A stretch of 64,000 nt of DNA. Source: Prunus persica. Taxonomy: Eukaryota > Streptophyta > Magnoliopsida > Rosales > Rosaceae. The first letter of the stretch is position 1. Each line of letters begins with the position of its first letter. The stretch lies in NCBI RefSeq assembly GCF_000346465.2, contig NC_034016.1:7117377-7181376 (forward strand), in the 5' to 3' direction. The notes under the pieces are model-generated. The model was given only the letters and a program-made list of their open reading frames with translations, did no database searches and had not been told where the DNA came from. The translations under genes and the position numbers were made by a program. Shown here one piece after another: positions 32,452 through 42,700 of this stretch.

Positions 32452-35400
32452 GAAACTTTTGATTAAGCAAATCATCTTGAAATTTACTAATGCATAATAC
32501 AATAGCTAATATTTCTTTTTTAATAGTACTGTAATTATGCTGCGACTGAGTCCAGGTTCCAGAATGGAATCGAACAATTTGTTCTGGAGAACTTGGATTG
32601 ACTTTTTGCTTAAGAATGCCACCATAACCTATGTCAGAGGCATCTGTTTCAACTATTTTGAAAGAATCAACTGACGGAATACCAAGACAGGGAAGTGTCT
32701 TGACATGAGACTTAATCTGTTTAACAACTTCAGTGTGAGTAGACGACCAAGGAGGAGGATTACTCTGCAACCTATCAAATAGGGGCTTACATTGTTTTCT
32801 CAGATTCTGATAGAAGTCAGAGATATAATTTAGAGATCCTAAAAACCTCTGGAGTTGACTCTTATCAAGAATTTGATCAGGGAACTTGTCAGCAAACTGA
32901 ATGACTCGATCAATTGGGGAGATTTGCGACTGACAAATATTGAAACCAAGAAAACGAATATTGGTTTGGAATAACTTGATCTTTTTGGCAGAAACAACTA
33001 AACCATTTCGTTTGACAACTTGAAGGAACTTATTCAAATGTTTCCAATGTTGTTCTATTGACTCAGAAAAGATTAGAACATCATCAATATAAACAATCGA
33101 AAACTGACTGTAGGGATTGAATATATCATTCATGATATTCTGGAATTCACTAGGAGCATTTTTCAAACCAAAGGGCATTACATTCCATTCGTAATGACCA
33201 AAGGGAGTGACAAATGCAGTCTTATATCTATCTGACTCATCTATTTGGATTTGCCAGAAACCACTTTTCATATCAAACTTAGAATAGACAACTGCTTTTT
33301 CTAATCGATTAATGAGATCTCTTTTATTAGGTATGGGATACCTAATCCATTCTAGGACCGCATTAAGGGGCTTATAGTTGATAACTAATCTGGGAACTCC
33401 TCTTTCTAATTCAGCATTTTTCTGAACATAAAAAGTAGGACATGACTAGGGGGACTTACTTTTGCGAATTATTTTCTTTTGAAGCAACTCTTCAATTTCT
33501 TTCTTACAAAACTCCATCATTTCTTGACTCATTTGGATTGGCCTTGCTTTAGTGGGGATATTTTTCTCACTAAAGGTTTTGATATAAGGAAGACGGACAA
33601 CATGCTGTTTCCTATACCAAAAGGCTGTGGGCAACTCAGAACAAATTTCTTCTTTTAATCTTTGTTCAAATTTTTGAATTTGCAACTGTAAGGACTGACT
33701 GGCAAGCTGTTGTTCAACTCTTTTAAACTTAATCTCTTCTTTAAGGAAATTCAACTGGTTAGTTTTCTGGACAACCTGAAGGGACCTAGAGACAGACTGT
33801 TTCTGTAGGGCTTTCAGATTATGCAACTCAGGTTTAGAGAGAAAATTAAACTTAACTTTCTCGCCTAACTGGGTAGAGATAACACCGTCGTATTCTACCT
33901 GGAAGGGATAAAGTAGGCTTATGAAAGGTAATCCTAAGATAACCTCATCAGTAATATTTCTAATTAAGACAAATGAAGTTTTAAAACAAACTTTGTTTTG
34001 GCAAATATGGGCTTTAGGTAACTCATAATTCAACTGGAGAGATTTTCCTGAAGCAGTGCTTAGGGTTTCTCTAGACTTCTGGTAGTACTTAGTAGGAATT
34101 AGACCTTCCTGAATACAGTTAAGGTCGGCTCCTGAATCAAATAAGGCAACTGTGGTAAACTCAAAATCTTTGACAATTATTGTAACTTTCGAATACCATT
34201 TTCGGAAATCGACTTGTTTGATTAAGTTGACAACTGGGGTTTCTTCGTCAGAACCAACAGGACTGTCTGACTGGCTACCAGGCACTAAAGGTATTTTGCC
34301 TTTTTGAAGACTTGTTAAGTCTTGCCTGATTGTATGGTTTTCAACCTGCAACTGGTTACTAATCTGTCTTAACTCGGCTAATTCTTGTTTGACTATTTTG
34401 ACTTCTAACTGGAGATCTTGTAAGGTAACTTCTTTCTTTTTCTGGGCAAACTTTTCTATAGTAGTGGCTAAACTAACTGGCTGCGGTTTAGGACTACTAG
34501 AGCTTTCTTGACTGATGACTTTTCGTAATTTTTTCAAATAATCGGACTTTAACTCAGGGTTTTCTACTCGGCTGATTAAATCAATTAACAGCTCTTCTTG
34601 TTCTTCCTGTTTTGTAAGAACAAAAATAGATTTTAATCTATTACAACACTTATCGGTGCAACCAAATTGGATATCAGGGGAACTAGGCTGGGAATCTGAA
34701 GATCGTTCAGAATCATATCCAGAGCTGGCAACTAAGGTTTCGGGGCTACTAGTTTCAGAGTCTCGCAACTCTAAAACTTGAATCAACTTCTCTCTTTCAG
34801 CTTCTGAGATCTGCAACTGCTTAATTGCATCATTAACTTTACACTCAGAGGCATAATGACCAAATTTTTGACATTTAAAACATTTAACTTTGGACTTATC
34901 GGTTTTGGGTCGACTCTTCTGGGCTTTTCTTGGGGCTTTAGACCAATTTTTTCTCTTAAAACTTTTTCTTTTCTTATAAAACTCATTATCACTTTTGACA
35001 GCAAAATGTTCTCTTTTAGAGGAAAACCGGCGTTTCCTAAGGTGACTTGGCTTAGACTTGTTTCTTCTAGAGGGCGGCAAACTACTGAGACCATACTGTT
35101 CACAGAAGTTTCCTAACTCATACTTGGCTGATTTCCTATCGGACTGTATTTGTTTTCCGATTTTGTAATCAACACACATTTTCATGCCAACTTGATTAAT
35201 TGTGCTTACAATGTTACCATAAGTTAAACTATCCCAATCAATATGACCTAATTCATTACTGAGGGTAGTTCTGATCTTATGGGCAAATAGATTTGGCAAA
35301 CCATTAACAAACTTCTCTTTCCAGAATGGCTGATTACTATCGTCTCTAAGCATACTCTAGAGATGAAGACNNNNNNNNNNNNNNNNNNNNNNNNNNNNNN

Positions 35401-37476
35401 NNNNNNNNNNNNNNNNNNNNNNNNNNNNNNNNNNNNNNNNNNNNNNNNNNNNNNNNNNNNNNNNNNNNNNGACAACTTTGGGCATCTAAGATTACTCAAC
35501 TGATCATGGATCCTAGCAGTTTGATTACTAGGGGTTCCTATGAAGTGGTCGATTATGGTGTAAAACAGAGTGTTGACACCATCTTCTATACCTTGACCTA
35601 TTCGTTCGTCAAAGATAGGGTTACCATTATCATTAAGTTTTACAGCAAAGGTTATGCGACTTTTAGACTCAGGACTCAGGTGTTTATCCCACCAACTTCT
35701 GAGAGTACCGGTGAAACCAGTAACTAACAGAGGGACAATTTCAGATTGTCTGAAACTGTGATTGGTGATATAGCTATTGGCAACCATGGACATATGTTGT
35801 AACTTATTGAGGATCTCTTGCTCAGAGAGACCATCAATATTCCATTCATACAATTTGTCGGAAGAAATAGAGAACTGGGTCTGCAGGTTTCTTTCTTCAA
35901 ATTGAATGTCAGGAGGTGTTGGTCTGGGATACCAATTTTTGGTCAGACTACTGGGGCTGACAAACTTTTCTAATTTCTTAACTTTGGGTTCAACTTGGAT
36001 TTCTAAAGTTTGAAAGGCTTTTTCAATTTTAGAAATATTGCTTACTTCTGAAGACTCAGACTCAGAGGTATTTTCTTCTGCAAAGGCATCTAGCGTTTTA
36101 AGGCCAGATTTCTCAACTTTGGCAGGGGTCAACTGGGCTAACATGTCTTCTATTTTTTTCATTGTTGGGGTGATCTTAAGGGTCGGGCTAGACCTAAGAT
36201 CCTGGAACTGGACAATTGGTTTCTCAACTTTCTTTTTAGACTCTACGTCTGTAGAACCTAACTTATCAATTTTAGTTTCTATTGTGTCCAACTGTTTTCC
36301 TATAACGATTAGACTCTGGTTGGTATAATTATTTTGCTCAAGAATTCTTCTATTACTGTCACTACTTTCAAATGTTTTGAAAGGAGTAGCAGGAATAAGA
36401 GTATCTTTATGCTCAATAATTATGGTTTCTACTGGAGGATGGCTAGATTCAATGACAGACTTGTCTGACATTTTCCATTTTTCCTTAGTCAAAGTTTTTA
36501 ACTCATCACTAGACATATAACGGCTTTCAACAAAATCAAGGTAGAAAATTTCAACTTGGGCTGACCGCATGTAATCTTTCCATTCACTAAAGATTTCTAG
36601 GCGGCGTTGGGCTTCTGGATAGGCTTGGTGATAACTATCCCGTCTAGACTGGTTCTCAGGGGCTTTGAGATGACTGTTTAGACGTGACCAATCAATTCTG
36701 AATTTTCTATTAAGGGTTCTTAACTGGTTATCTACTGTGGCATAGTTTTCAACTATAAAGTCAGACTGGGTAGGTGACTCAGGGGATTCTGACTTTTCTT
36801 CTACTGAGGCCTGGCCGTAGCAGGGCTGGGTTACCTGAGAGGATCTTCTCAGGGACTCAAGCTTTAAATCTATTATGGTTTTTTCTAACTCTAGGTCTCG
36901 TTCTAGAGTTGAGGATGAGGCAGTAAAGGAGTGCCTAGCTGGGGCATGCCTTTGTGACTGACCTGGGGTTGGTAACTGGTGCAGCTGTACATTAGAATTT
37001 CGAAGAGGCTGGCTATCGAACCTAATCTTAACCGTGCCATCTAAGTACTGCTGGATATAGTCTAAATTGTTTAGACTACGTTGAATCGGAGCTGGTTGGC
37101 TCTCGGTAACTAGGGTCCAATCTGTTGGAAGGGCAACTTGAACAAGACCAATATGCAGGAAATTGTTTCCATCAGTCTTGTGCTTTTTGATTGACTCAAG
37201 ATTAAGCAACTGGCAAGTTTCGTGTTCTCTACTAAGAGCGCAAACTTGTTCAACTGTTTTGACATGTGTGGTGCTATTAAAACTGGAAGGCAACCAATGT
37301 TTCTTATAAACTTTTTGACTCGGGACTTTAGGGATATTCCAATCTCTAAAATCTAATTGTTCTTTGCAACTAGAATCATATTCAAATTGTTCTTCATTAA
37401 CTATCTCAGGGAGTCGACTTATACTGGTCTTAGAACTGCTTGACTTACAGGAATTCGACCTAAGAAAACGACTCAT
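32449..37476 (-). pseudogene. EPRV ORF1, unit B (movement protein deletion, stop, gap, truncated RNase H)
   Basis: Defects, from 5' to 3': an in-frame deletion of 133 codons (GLVQVA joined to LPTDWTLV), removing most of the movement protein, with GGCAACTT at both ends of the lost segment; a one-base loss near 35354 next to an assembly gap of 100 N; a stop at about 33447, where a Trp codon became TAG, just before the reverse transcriptase core; and loss of the RNase H C-terminus at the joint near 32449, removing the last two catalytic Asp residues. Zinc knuckle, protease (DSGAD) and YIDD motifs are otherwise preserved. The linker carries the DTLIPATPFKTFESSDSNRR variant shared with unit C. Confidence 0.93.
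35371..35470. other. Assembly gap (100 N)
   Basis: Exactly 100 N. In every other copy the two flanks (GATGAAGAC and GACAACTTTGGG) are separated by only 22 nt, so the gap length is a placeholder or hides a misjoin within the array. Confidence 0.98.
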
Positions 37477-37710
37477 GGCTACTCAAGTGTTTGACTCAAA
37501 CGGACTGAGGAAGAAGATAAACAGGGACTTCCTAGACTCACCGTTTACTCTACAAATAACCTATTAACCTTTCTCAATTTTCTGTCTCCTGCCCAGCACA
37601 AACGCCCTACCCTCGGGACTTACAGATCTAGCAAAAAGGACTCACGGGTCAGACCTTAGAGAAAGATGAACAGACAACTTGGAGAATAAAAGAAAAGAAG
37701 AGGAAGAAGA
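37477..37710 (-). other. Truncated leader of unit B, no primer binding site
   Basis: The leader is normal from the ORF1 ATG up to the GAGGAAGAAGA stretch, then joins directly to ORF2-type sequence at 37711. The upstream part of the leader, the primer binding site and the adjacent intergenic region are missing. Confidence 0.88.
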
Positions 37711-37861
37711 GCGACTGGGATGACTGGGTTGACTTGGGCGACTTGGGCTGATTGGCTACTGCTTTTTGTTTGTCTTTCTTGGGAGCCATTGTGCATCCTG
37801 CAAGAATTCTCGAGTGAGAAAATCAGGAACAGAGTTCTCACTCCCTGAGATAGGGTTACCA
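37711..37861 (-). pseudogene. Displaced ORF2 start, ORF1 tail and filler
   Basis: The piece contains the first 79 nt of an ORF2 (ATG at 37789), the overlapping end of ORF1 up to 37842, then the same filler as at 32309-32326 (CCCTGAGATAGGGTTACC), after which the intergenic region starts. It is a second copy of the rearranged block found in unit B, so one joint was duplicated. The ORF2 start runs straight into leader sequence and encodes nothing useful. Confidence 0.88.
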
Positions 37862-38431
37862 TATTCAGACTAATGCATATGCAGAAAATAATGCATATAT
37901 GAAATTAGTCAAAATAGAATAATTTAAAAATAGCAACTTTTATTATACTCACAAAGGTTGCAACTGCAAACTTCAACACAACTAGACTATGTACAAGCGT
38001 GATTTCTCTAAAGGTGTTTCAGAGAGAATCTTTAAAACTAAGAAAATAAAATGCAGCTGGTAAAACCAGTTCTGCCTTACAACTGAGGCCGAAGCCTGAA
38101 TTTATAGACAACTTTCAACTATGGTTTACAAAAGCAACTATGGTTGGACAGCTGTAGAAGCACGGGTGTTCAACCTGATTCAACTTTTAGCAACTGTAGA
38201 GGTAACTTTTGACTTCTGCAGATGCTCGGCTACTTTTGGTGAATTGTCAAAAAGCGAACAGTGCTTTGTCTGCTGCTTTTCGGTGATCTGACTAAAGTAA
38301 AAGCAGAGATGCTTTGTCTACTGCTTTCACGTGGTTTGGCGTCTTCTTTTGACAGAGTGGTCTGTCGGCAGCTACTTTTGACAAATCGGCAACTTCTTTT
38401 GACGAGGCATGCTTGTCGGCAACTGAGGCAA
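37862..38431 (-). promoter_or_regulatory. EPRV intergenic region between units B and C (lacks primer-site side)
   Basis: TATAAAT is at 38100-38106 and AATAAA at 37939-37944 on the minus strand. The downstream portion with the primer site is replaced by the rearranged block at 37711-37861. It still provides a 3' end for unit C's transcript. Close to ORF2 it has the longer variant with an extra CGGCAACTTCTTTTGAC repeat, shared with the C/D, E/F and F/G intergenic regions. Confidence 0.75.
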
Positions 38432-39727
38432 TTATGGAGAGGATTCCCCTAGATCGTAGGCATCGTAGGGGTCCTGGCTGTCATCAAACCATGGCTTTGT
38501 CTTGGCAGGACTCTGCATGGGCTGGCAACTAGACGATGGAGGAGAATCATTGTCCTCATTATCATCCATCTGAGAAGCCTGGATGATCAGCTGGCGTGCA
38601 ATTTCCTGGAGCTCAGCTTTAGACTTTCCTTCAATTGATAAGGATGATCTGACTGAGCCTGTAGGAGATACTGGGCGAGCAACTGGCTCCCGGGGGAGGT
38701 CATTGTAGACGTACTTGGCAATTCTGTCAACTTCAAACTTGTCCCACCATTTGACTGAGAATTGGCGGGCAAATACACGGGTGTCCTTGGTGATGGCATA
38801 GGACCATTTAAGGATCCAAGGTACCTTGTATCTGGCAATGAACAGCAACTGTTTGGGGAAAAATAAATCAACTAGGGAAAACTTGGCTCTTTTTGTAAAA
38901 TGGCGGATCAACTCAAGAACTGATACTGGTAGAATTTCATCCACTGGACCATATTTTTCCCACCAGTGAAGAAACCAGTAGGGGAATGGGCTTTTAAACT
39001 TATTATCAAAATTAATAAACCAGGAATGGCTAAAATCTTCAGATTGGTGAAGAAAGATAGTATACCAGGCTTCAATATAATCCGAATAATTATATTGTAA
39101 TTTTGACTTAAGCATTTTCAACTCAAAAGGATGGCTACTGAAAGATTGTTGACTGACAATTTTATGAATGTAAAGAGAATGATAAAGAATGGTTTCAGGA
39201 TGATCCCGATCCTTTATCGGCTTAATTTCAACTGATTGTGTCTCAAGTAATATATCTCTATAATACTTGAGGGACTTATAGGGACTCTGGGGCATATAAT
39301 GAAATCCAGGAGGGAAATAGTGTTTGGCAATTTCAACTGGATTTGCATTAATATCATATACGGACTCAATGACAAATAAATGAGAATTACTTTTAGGCAA
39401 ATAAGGGGATGATTTTTTATAAGCAACTGATGGCCCTGCAGGGATTTCAACTGCAAAGGGGTCATAACTAGAAACTAGGGTAGATTGATAACTGGGGCGA
39501 ATTTGGCCAACTGTTGATCCTAAAGAGGAAAATCTGTTTGCAACTGAGATTGGGGTGGCAACTGATAATGGGGGGTGACCCGGATAAGGAATTATTTGCT
39601 GGGGCAACTCTGGCTTAGATTGACTCATGGAGGAAGGAAGGACTCTGAGCGACTGGGATGACTGGGTTGACTTGGGCGACTTAGGCTGATTGGCTACTGC
39701 TTTTTGTTTGTCTTTCTTGGGAGCCAT
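38432..39727 (-). CDS. EPRV ORF2, unit C: function unknown
   Basis: This is an intact 431-codon frame. It carries a variant set (HKIVSQQ, SHPFELK, VSVLELIRHFTKRAKF, KDTRVFARQF) shared with unit F but not with A, B, D or G. The aromatic-rich centre (WFINFDNKFKSPFPYWFLHW at about residues 236-255) and acidic tail are as in the other copies. The start overlaps the intact ORF1 by 34 nt (39694-39727) in another frame, so ORF2 would need reinitiation, leaky scanning or its own mRNA. Confidence 0.88.
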   Translation of the reverse strand: MAPKKDKQKAVANQPKSPKSTQSSQSLRVLPSSMSQSKPELPQQIIPYPGHPPLSVATPISVANRFSSLGSTVGQIRPSYQSTLVSSYDPFAVEIPAGPSVAYKKSSPYLPKSNSHLFVIESVYDINANPVEIAKHYFPPGFHYMPQSPYKSLKYYRDILLETQSVEIKPIKDRDHPETILYHSLYIHKIVSQQSFSSHPFELKMLKSKLQYNYSDYIEAWYTIFLHQSEDFSHSWFINFDNKFKSPFPYWFLHWWEKYGPVDEILPVSVLELIRHFTKRAKFSLVDLFFPKQLLFIARYKVPWILKWSYAITKDTRVFARQFSVKWWDKFEVDRIAKYVYNDLPREPVARPVSPTGSVRSSLSIEGKSKAELQEIARQLIIQASQMDDNEDNDSPPSSSCQPMQSPAKTKPWFDDSQDPYDAYDLGESSP

Positions 39728-42700
39728 TGTGCATCCTGCAAGAATTCTCGAGTGAGAAAATCAGGAACAGAGTTCTCACTGCCTTTCAAATATTCAATTT
39801 CAAAATCAAATATACTTAAAATACTTTGCCACCGTGCAAAAATCTGTTTAGATGCAATGTTTTGAACATCTTTTTCTAAAACATGTTTTGCAGACTTACA
39901 ATCAACTCTGATTAAAAACTTTTGATTAAGCAAATCATCTTGAAATTTACTGATGCATAATACAATAGCTAATATTTCTTTTTTAATAGTACTGTAATTA
40001 TGCTGCGACTGAGTCCAGGTTCCAGAATGGAATCGAACAATTTGTTCTGGAGAACTTGGACTGACTTTTTGCTTAAGAATGCCACCATAACCTATGTCAG
40101 AGGCATCTGTTTCAACTATTTTGAAAGAATCAACTGACGGAATACCAAGACAGGGAAGTGTCTTGACATGAGACTTAATCTGTTTAACAACTTCAGTGTG
40201 AGTAGACGACCAAGGAGGAGGATTACTCTGCAACCTATCAAATAGGGGCTTACACTGTTTTCTCAGATTCTGATAGAAGTCAGAGATATAATTTAGAGAT
40301 CCTAAAAACCTCTGGAGTTGACTCTTATCAAGAATTTGATCAGGGAACTTGTCAGCAAACTGAATGACTCGATCAATTGGGGAGATTTGCGACTGACAAA
40401 TATTGAAACCAAGAAAACGAATATTGGTTTGGAATAACTTGATCTTTTTGGCAGAAACAACTAAACCATTTCGTTTGACAACTTGAAGGAACTTATTCAA
40501 ATGTTTCCAATGTTGTTCTATTGACTCAGAAAAGATTAGAACATCATCAATATAAACAATCGAAAACTGACTGTAGGGATTGAATATATCATTCATGATA
40601 TTCTGGAATTCACTAGGAGCATTTTTCAAACCAAAGGGCATTACATTCCATTCGTAATGACCAAAGGGAGTGACAAATGCAGTCTTATACCTATCTGACT
40701 CATCTATTTGGATTTGCCAGAAACCACTTTTCATATCAAACTTAGAATAGACAACTGCTTTTTCTAATCGATTAATGAGATCTCTTTTATTAGGTATGGG
40801 ATACCTAATCCATTCTAGGACCGCATTAAGGGGCTTATAGTTGATAACTAATCTGGGAACTCCTCTTTCTAATTCAGCATTTTTCTGAACATAAAAAGCA
40901 GGACATGACCAGGGGGACTTACTTTTGCGAATTATTTTCTTTTGAAGCAACTCTTCAATTTCTTTCTTACAAAACTCCATCATTTCTTGACTCATTTGGA
41001 TTGGCCTTGCTTTAGTGGGGATATTTTTCTCACTAAAGGTTTTGATATAAGGAAGACGGACAACATGCTGTTTCCTATACCAAAAGGCTGTGGGCAACTC
41101 AGAACAAATTTCTTCTTTTAATCTTTGTTCAAATTTTTGAATTTGCAACTGTAAGGACTGACTGGCAAGCTGTTGTTCAACTCTTTTAAACTTAATCTCT
41201 TCTTTAAGGAAATTCAACTGGTTAGTTTTCTGGACAACCTGAAGGGACCTAGAGACAGACTGTTTCTGTAGGGCTTTCAGATTATGCAACTCAGGTTTAG
41301 AGAGAAAATTAAACTTAACTTTCTCGCCTAACTGGGTAGAGATAACACCGTCGTATTCTACCTGGAAGGGATAAAGTAGGCTTATGAAAGGTAATCCTAA
41401 GATAACCTCATCAGTAATATTTCTAATTAAGACAAATGAAGTTTTAAAACAAACTTTGTTTTGGCAAATATGGGCTTTAGGTAACTCATAATTTAACTGG
41501 AGAGATTTTCCTGAAGCAGTGCTTAGGGTTTCTCTAGACTTCTGGTAGTACTTAGTAGGAATTAGACCTTCCTGAATACAGTTAAGGTCGGCTCCTGAAT
41601 CAAATAAGGCAACTGTGGTAAACTCAAAATCTTTGACAATTATTGTAACTTTCGAATACCATTTTCGGAAATCGACTTGTTTGATTAAGTTGACAACTGG
41701 GGTTTCTTCGTCAGAACCAACAGGACTGTCTGACTGGCTACCAGGCACTAAAGGTATTTTGCCTTTTTGAAGACTTGTTAAGTCTTGCCTGATTGTATGG
41801 TTTTCAACCTGCAACTGGTTACTAATCTGTCTTAACTCGGCTAATTCTTGTTTGACTATTTTGACTTCTAACTGGAGATCTTGTAAGGTAACTTCTTTCT
41901 TTTTCTGGGCAAACTTTTCTATAGTAGTGGCTAAACTAACTGGCTGCGGTTTAGGACTACTAGAGCTTTCTTGACTGATGACTTTTCGTAATTTTTTCAA
42001 ATAATCGGACTTTAACTCAGGGTCTTCTACTCGGCTGATTAAATCAATTAACAGCTCTTCTTGTTCTTCCTGTTTTGTAAGAACAAAAATAGATTTTAAT
42101 CTATTACAACACTTATCGGTGCAACCAAATTGGACATCAGGGGAACTAGGCTGGGAATCTGAAGATCGTTCAGAATCATATCCAGAGCTGGCAACTAAGG
42201 TTTCGGGGCTACTAGTTTCAGAGTCTCGCAACTCTAAAACTTGAATCAACTTCTCTCTTTCAGCTTCTGAGATCTGCAACTGCTTAATTGCATCTTTAAC
42301 TTTACACTCAGAGGCATAATGACCAAATTTTTGACATTTAAAACATTTAACTTTGGACTTATCGGTTTTGGGTCGACTCTTCTGGGCTTTTCTTGGGGCT
42401 TTAGACCAATTTTTTCTTTTAAAACTTTTCTTTTTCTTATAAAACTCATTATCACTTTTAACAGCAAAATGTTCTCTTTTGGAGGAAAACCGGCGTTTCC
42501 TAAGGTGACTAGGCTTAGTCTTAATTCTTCTAGAGGGCGGAATACTACTGAGACCATACTGTTCACAGAAGTTTCCTAACTCATACTTGGCTGATTTCCT
42601 ATCGGACTGTATTTGTTTTCCGATTTTGTAATCAACACACATTTTCATGCCAACTTGATTGATTGTGCTTACAATGTTACCATAAGTTAAACTATCCCAA

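Noticed and set aside
37100..37150. The 133- and 207-codon losses in ORF1 as spliced introns captured by reverse transcription
   Set aside because: Neither lost segment can be placed to start with GT and end with AG on the coding strand within the flanking 8-nt repeats, so deletion between direct repeats is the better explanation.
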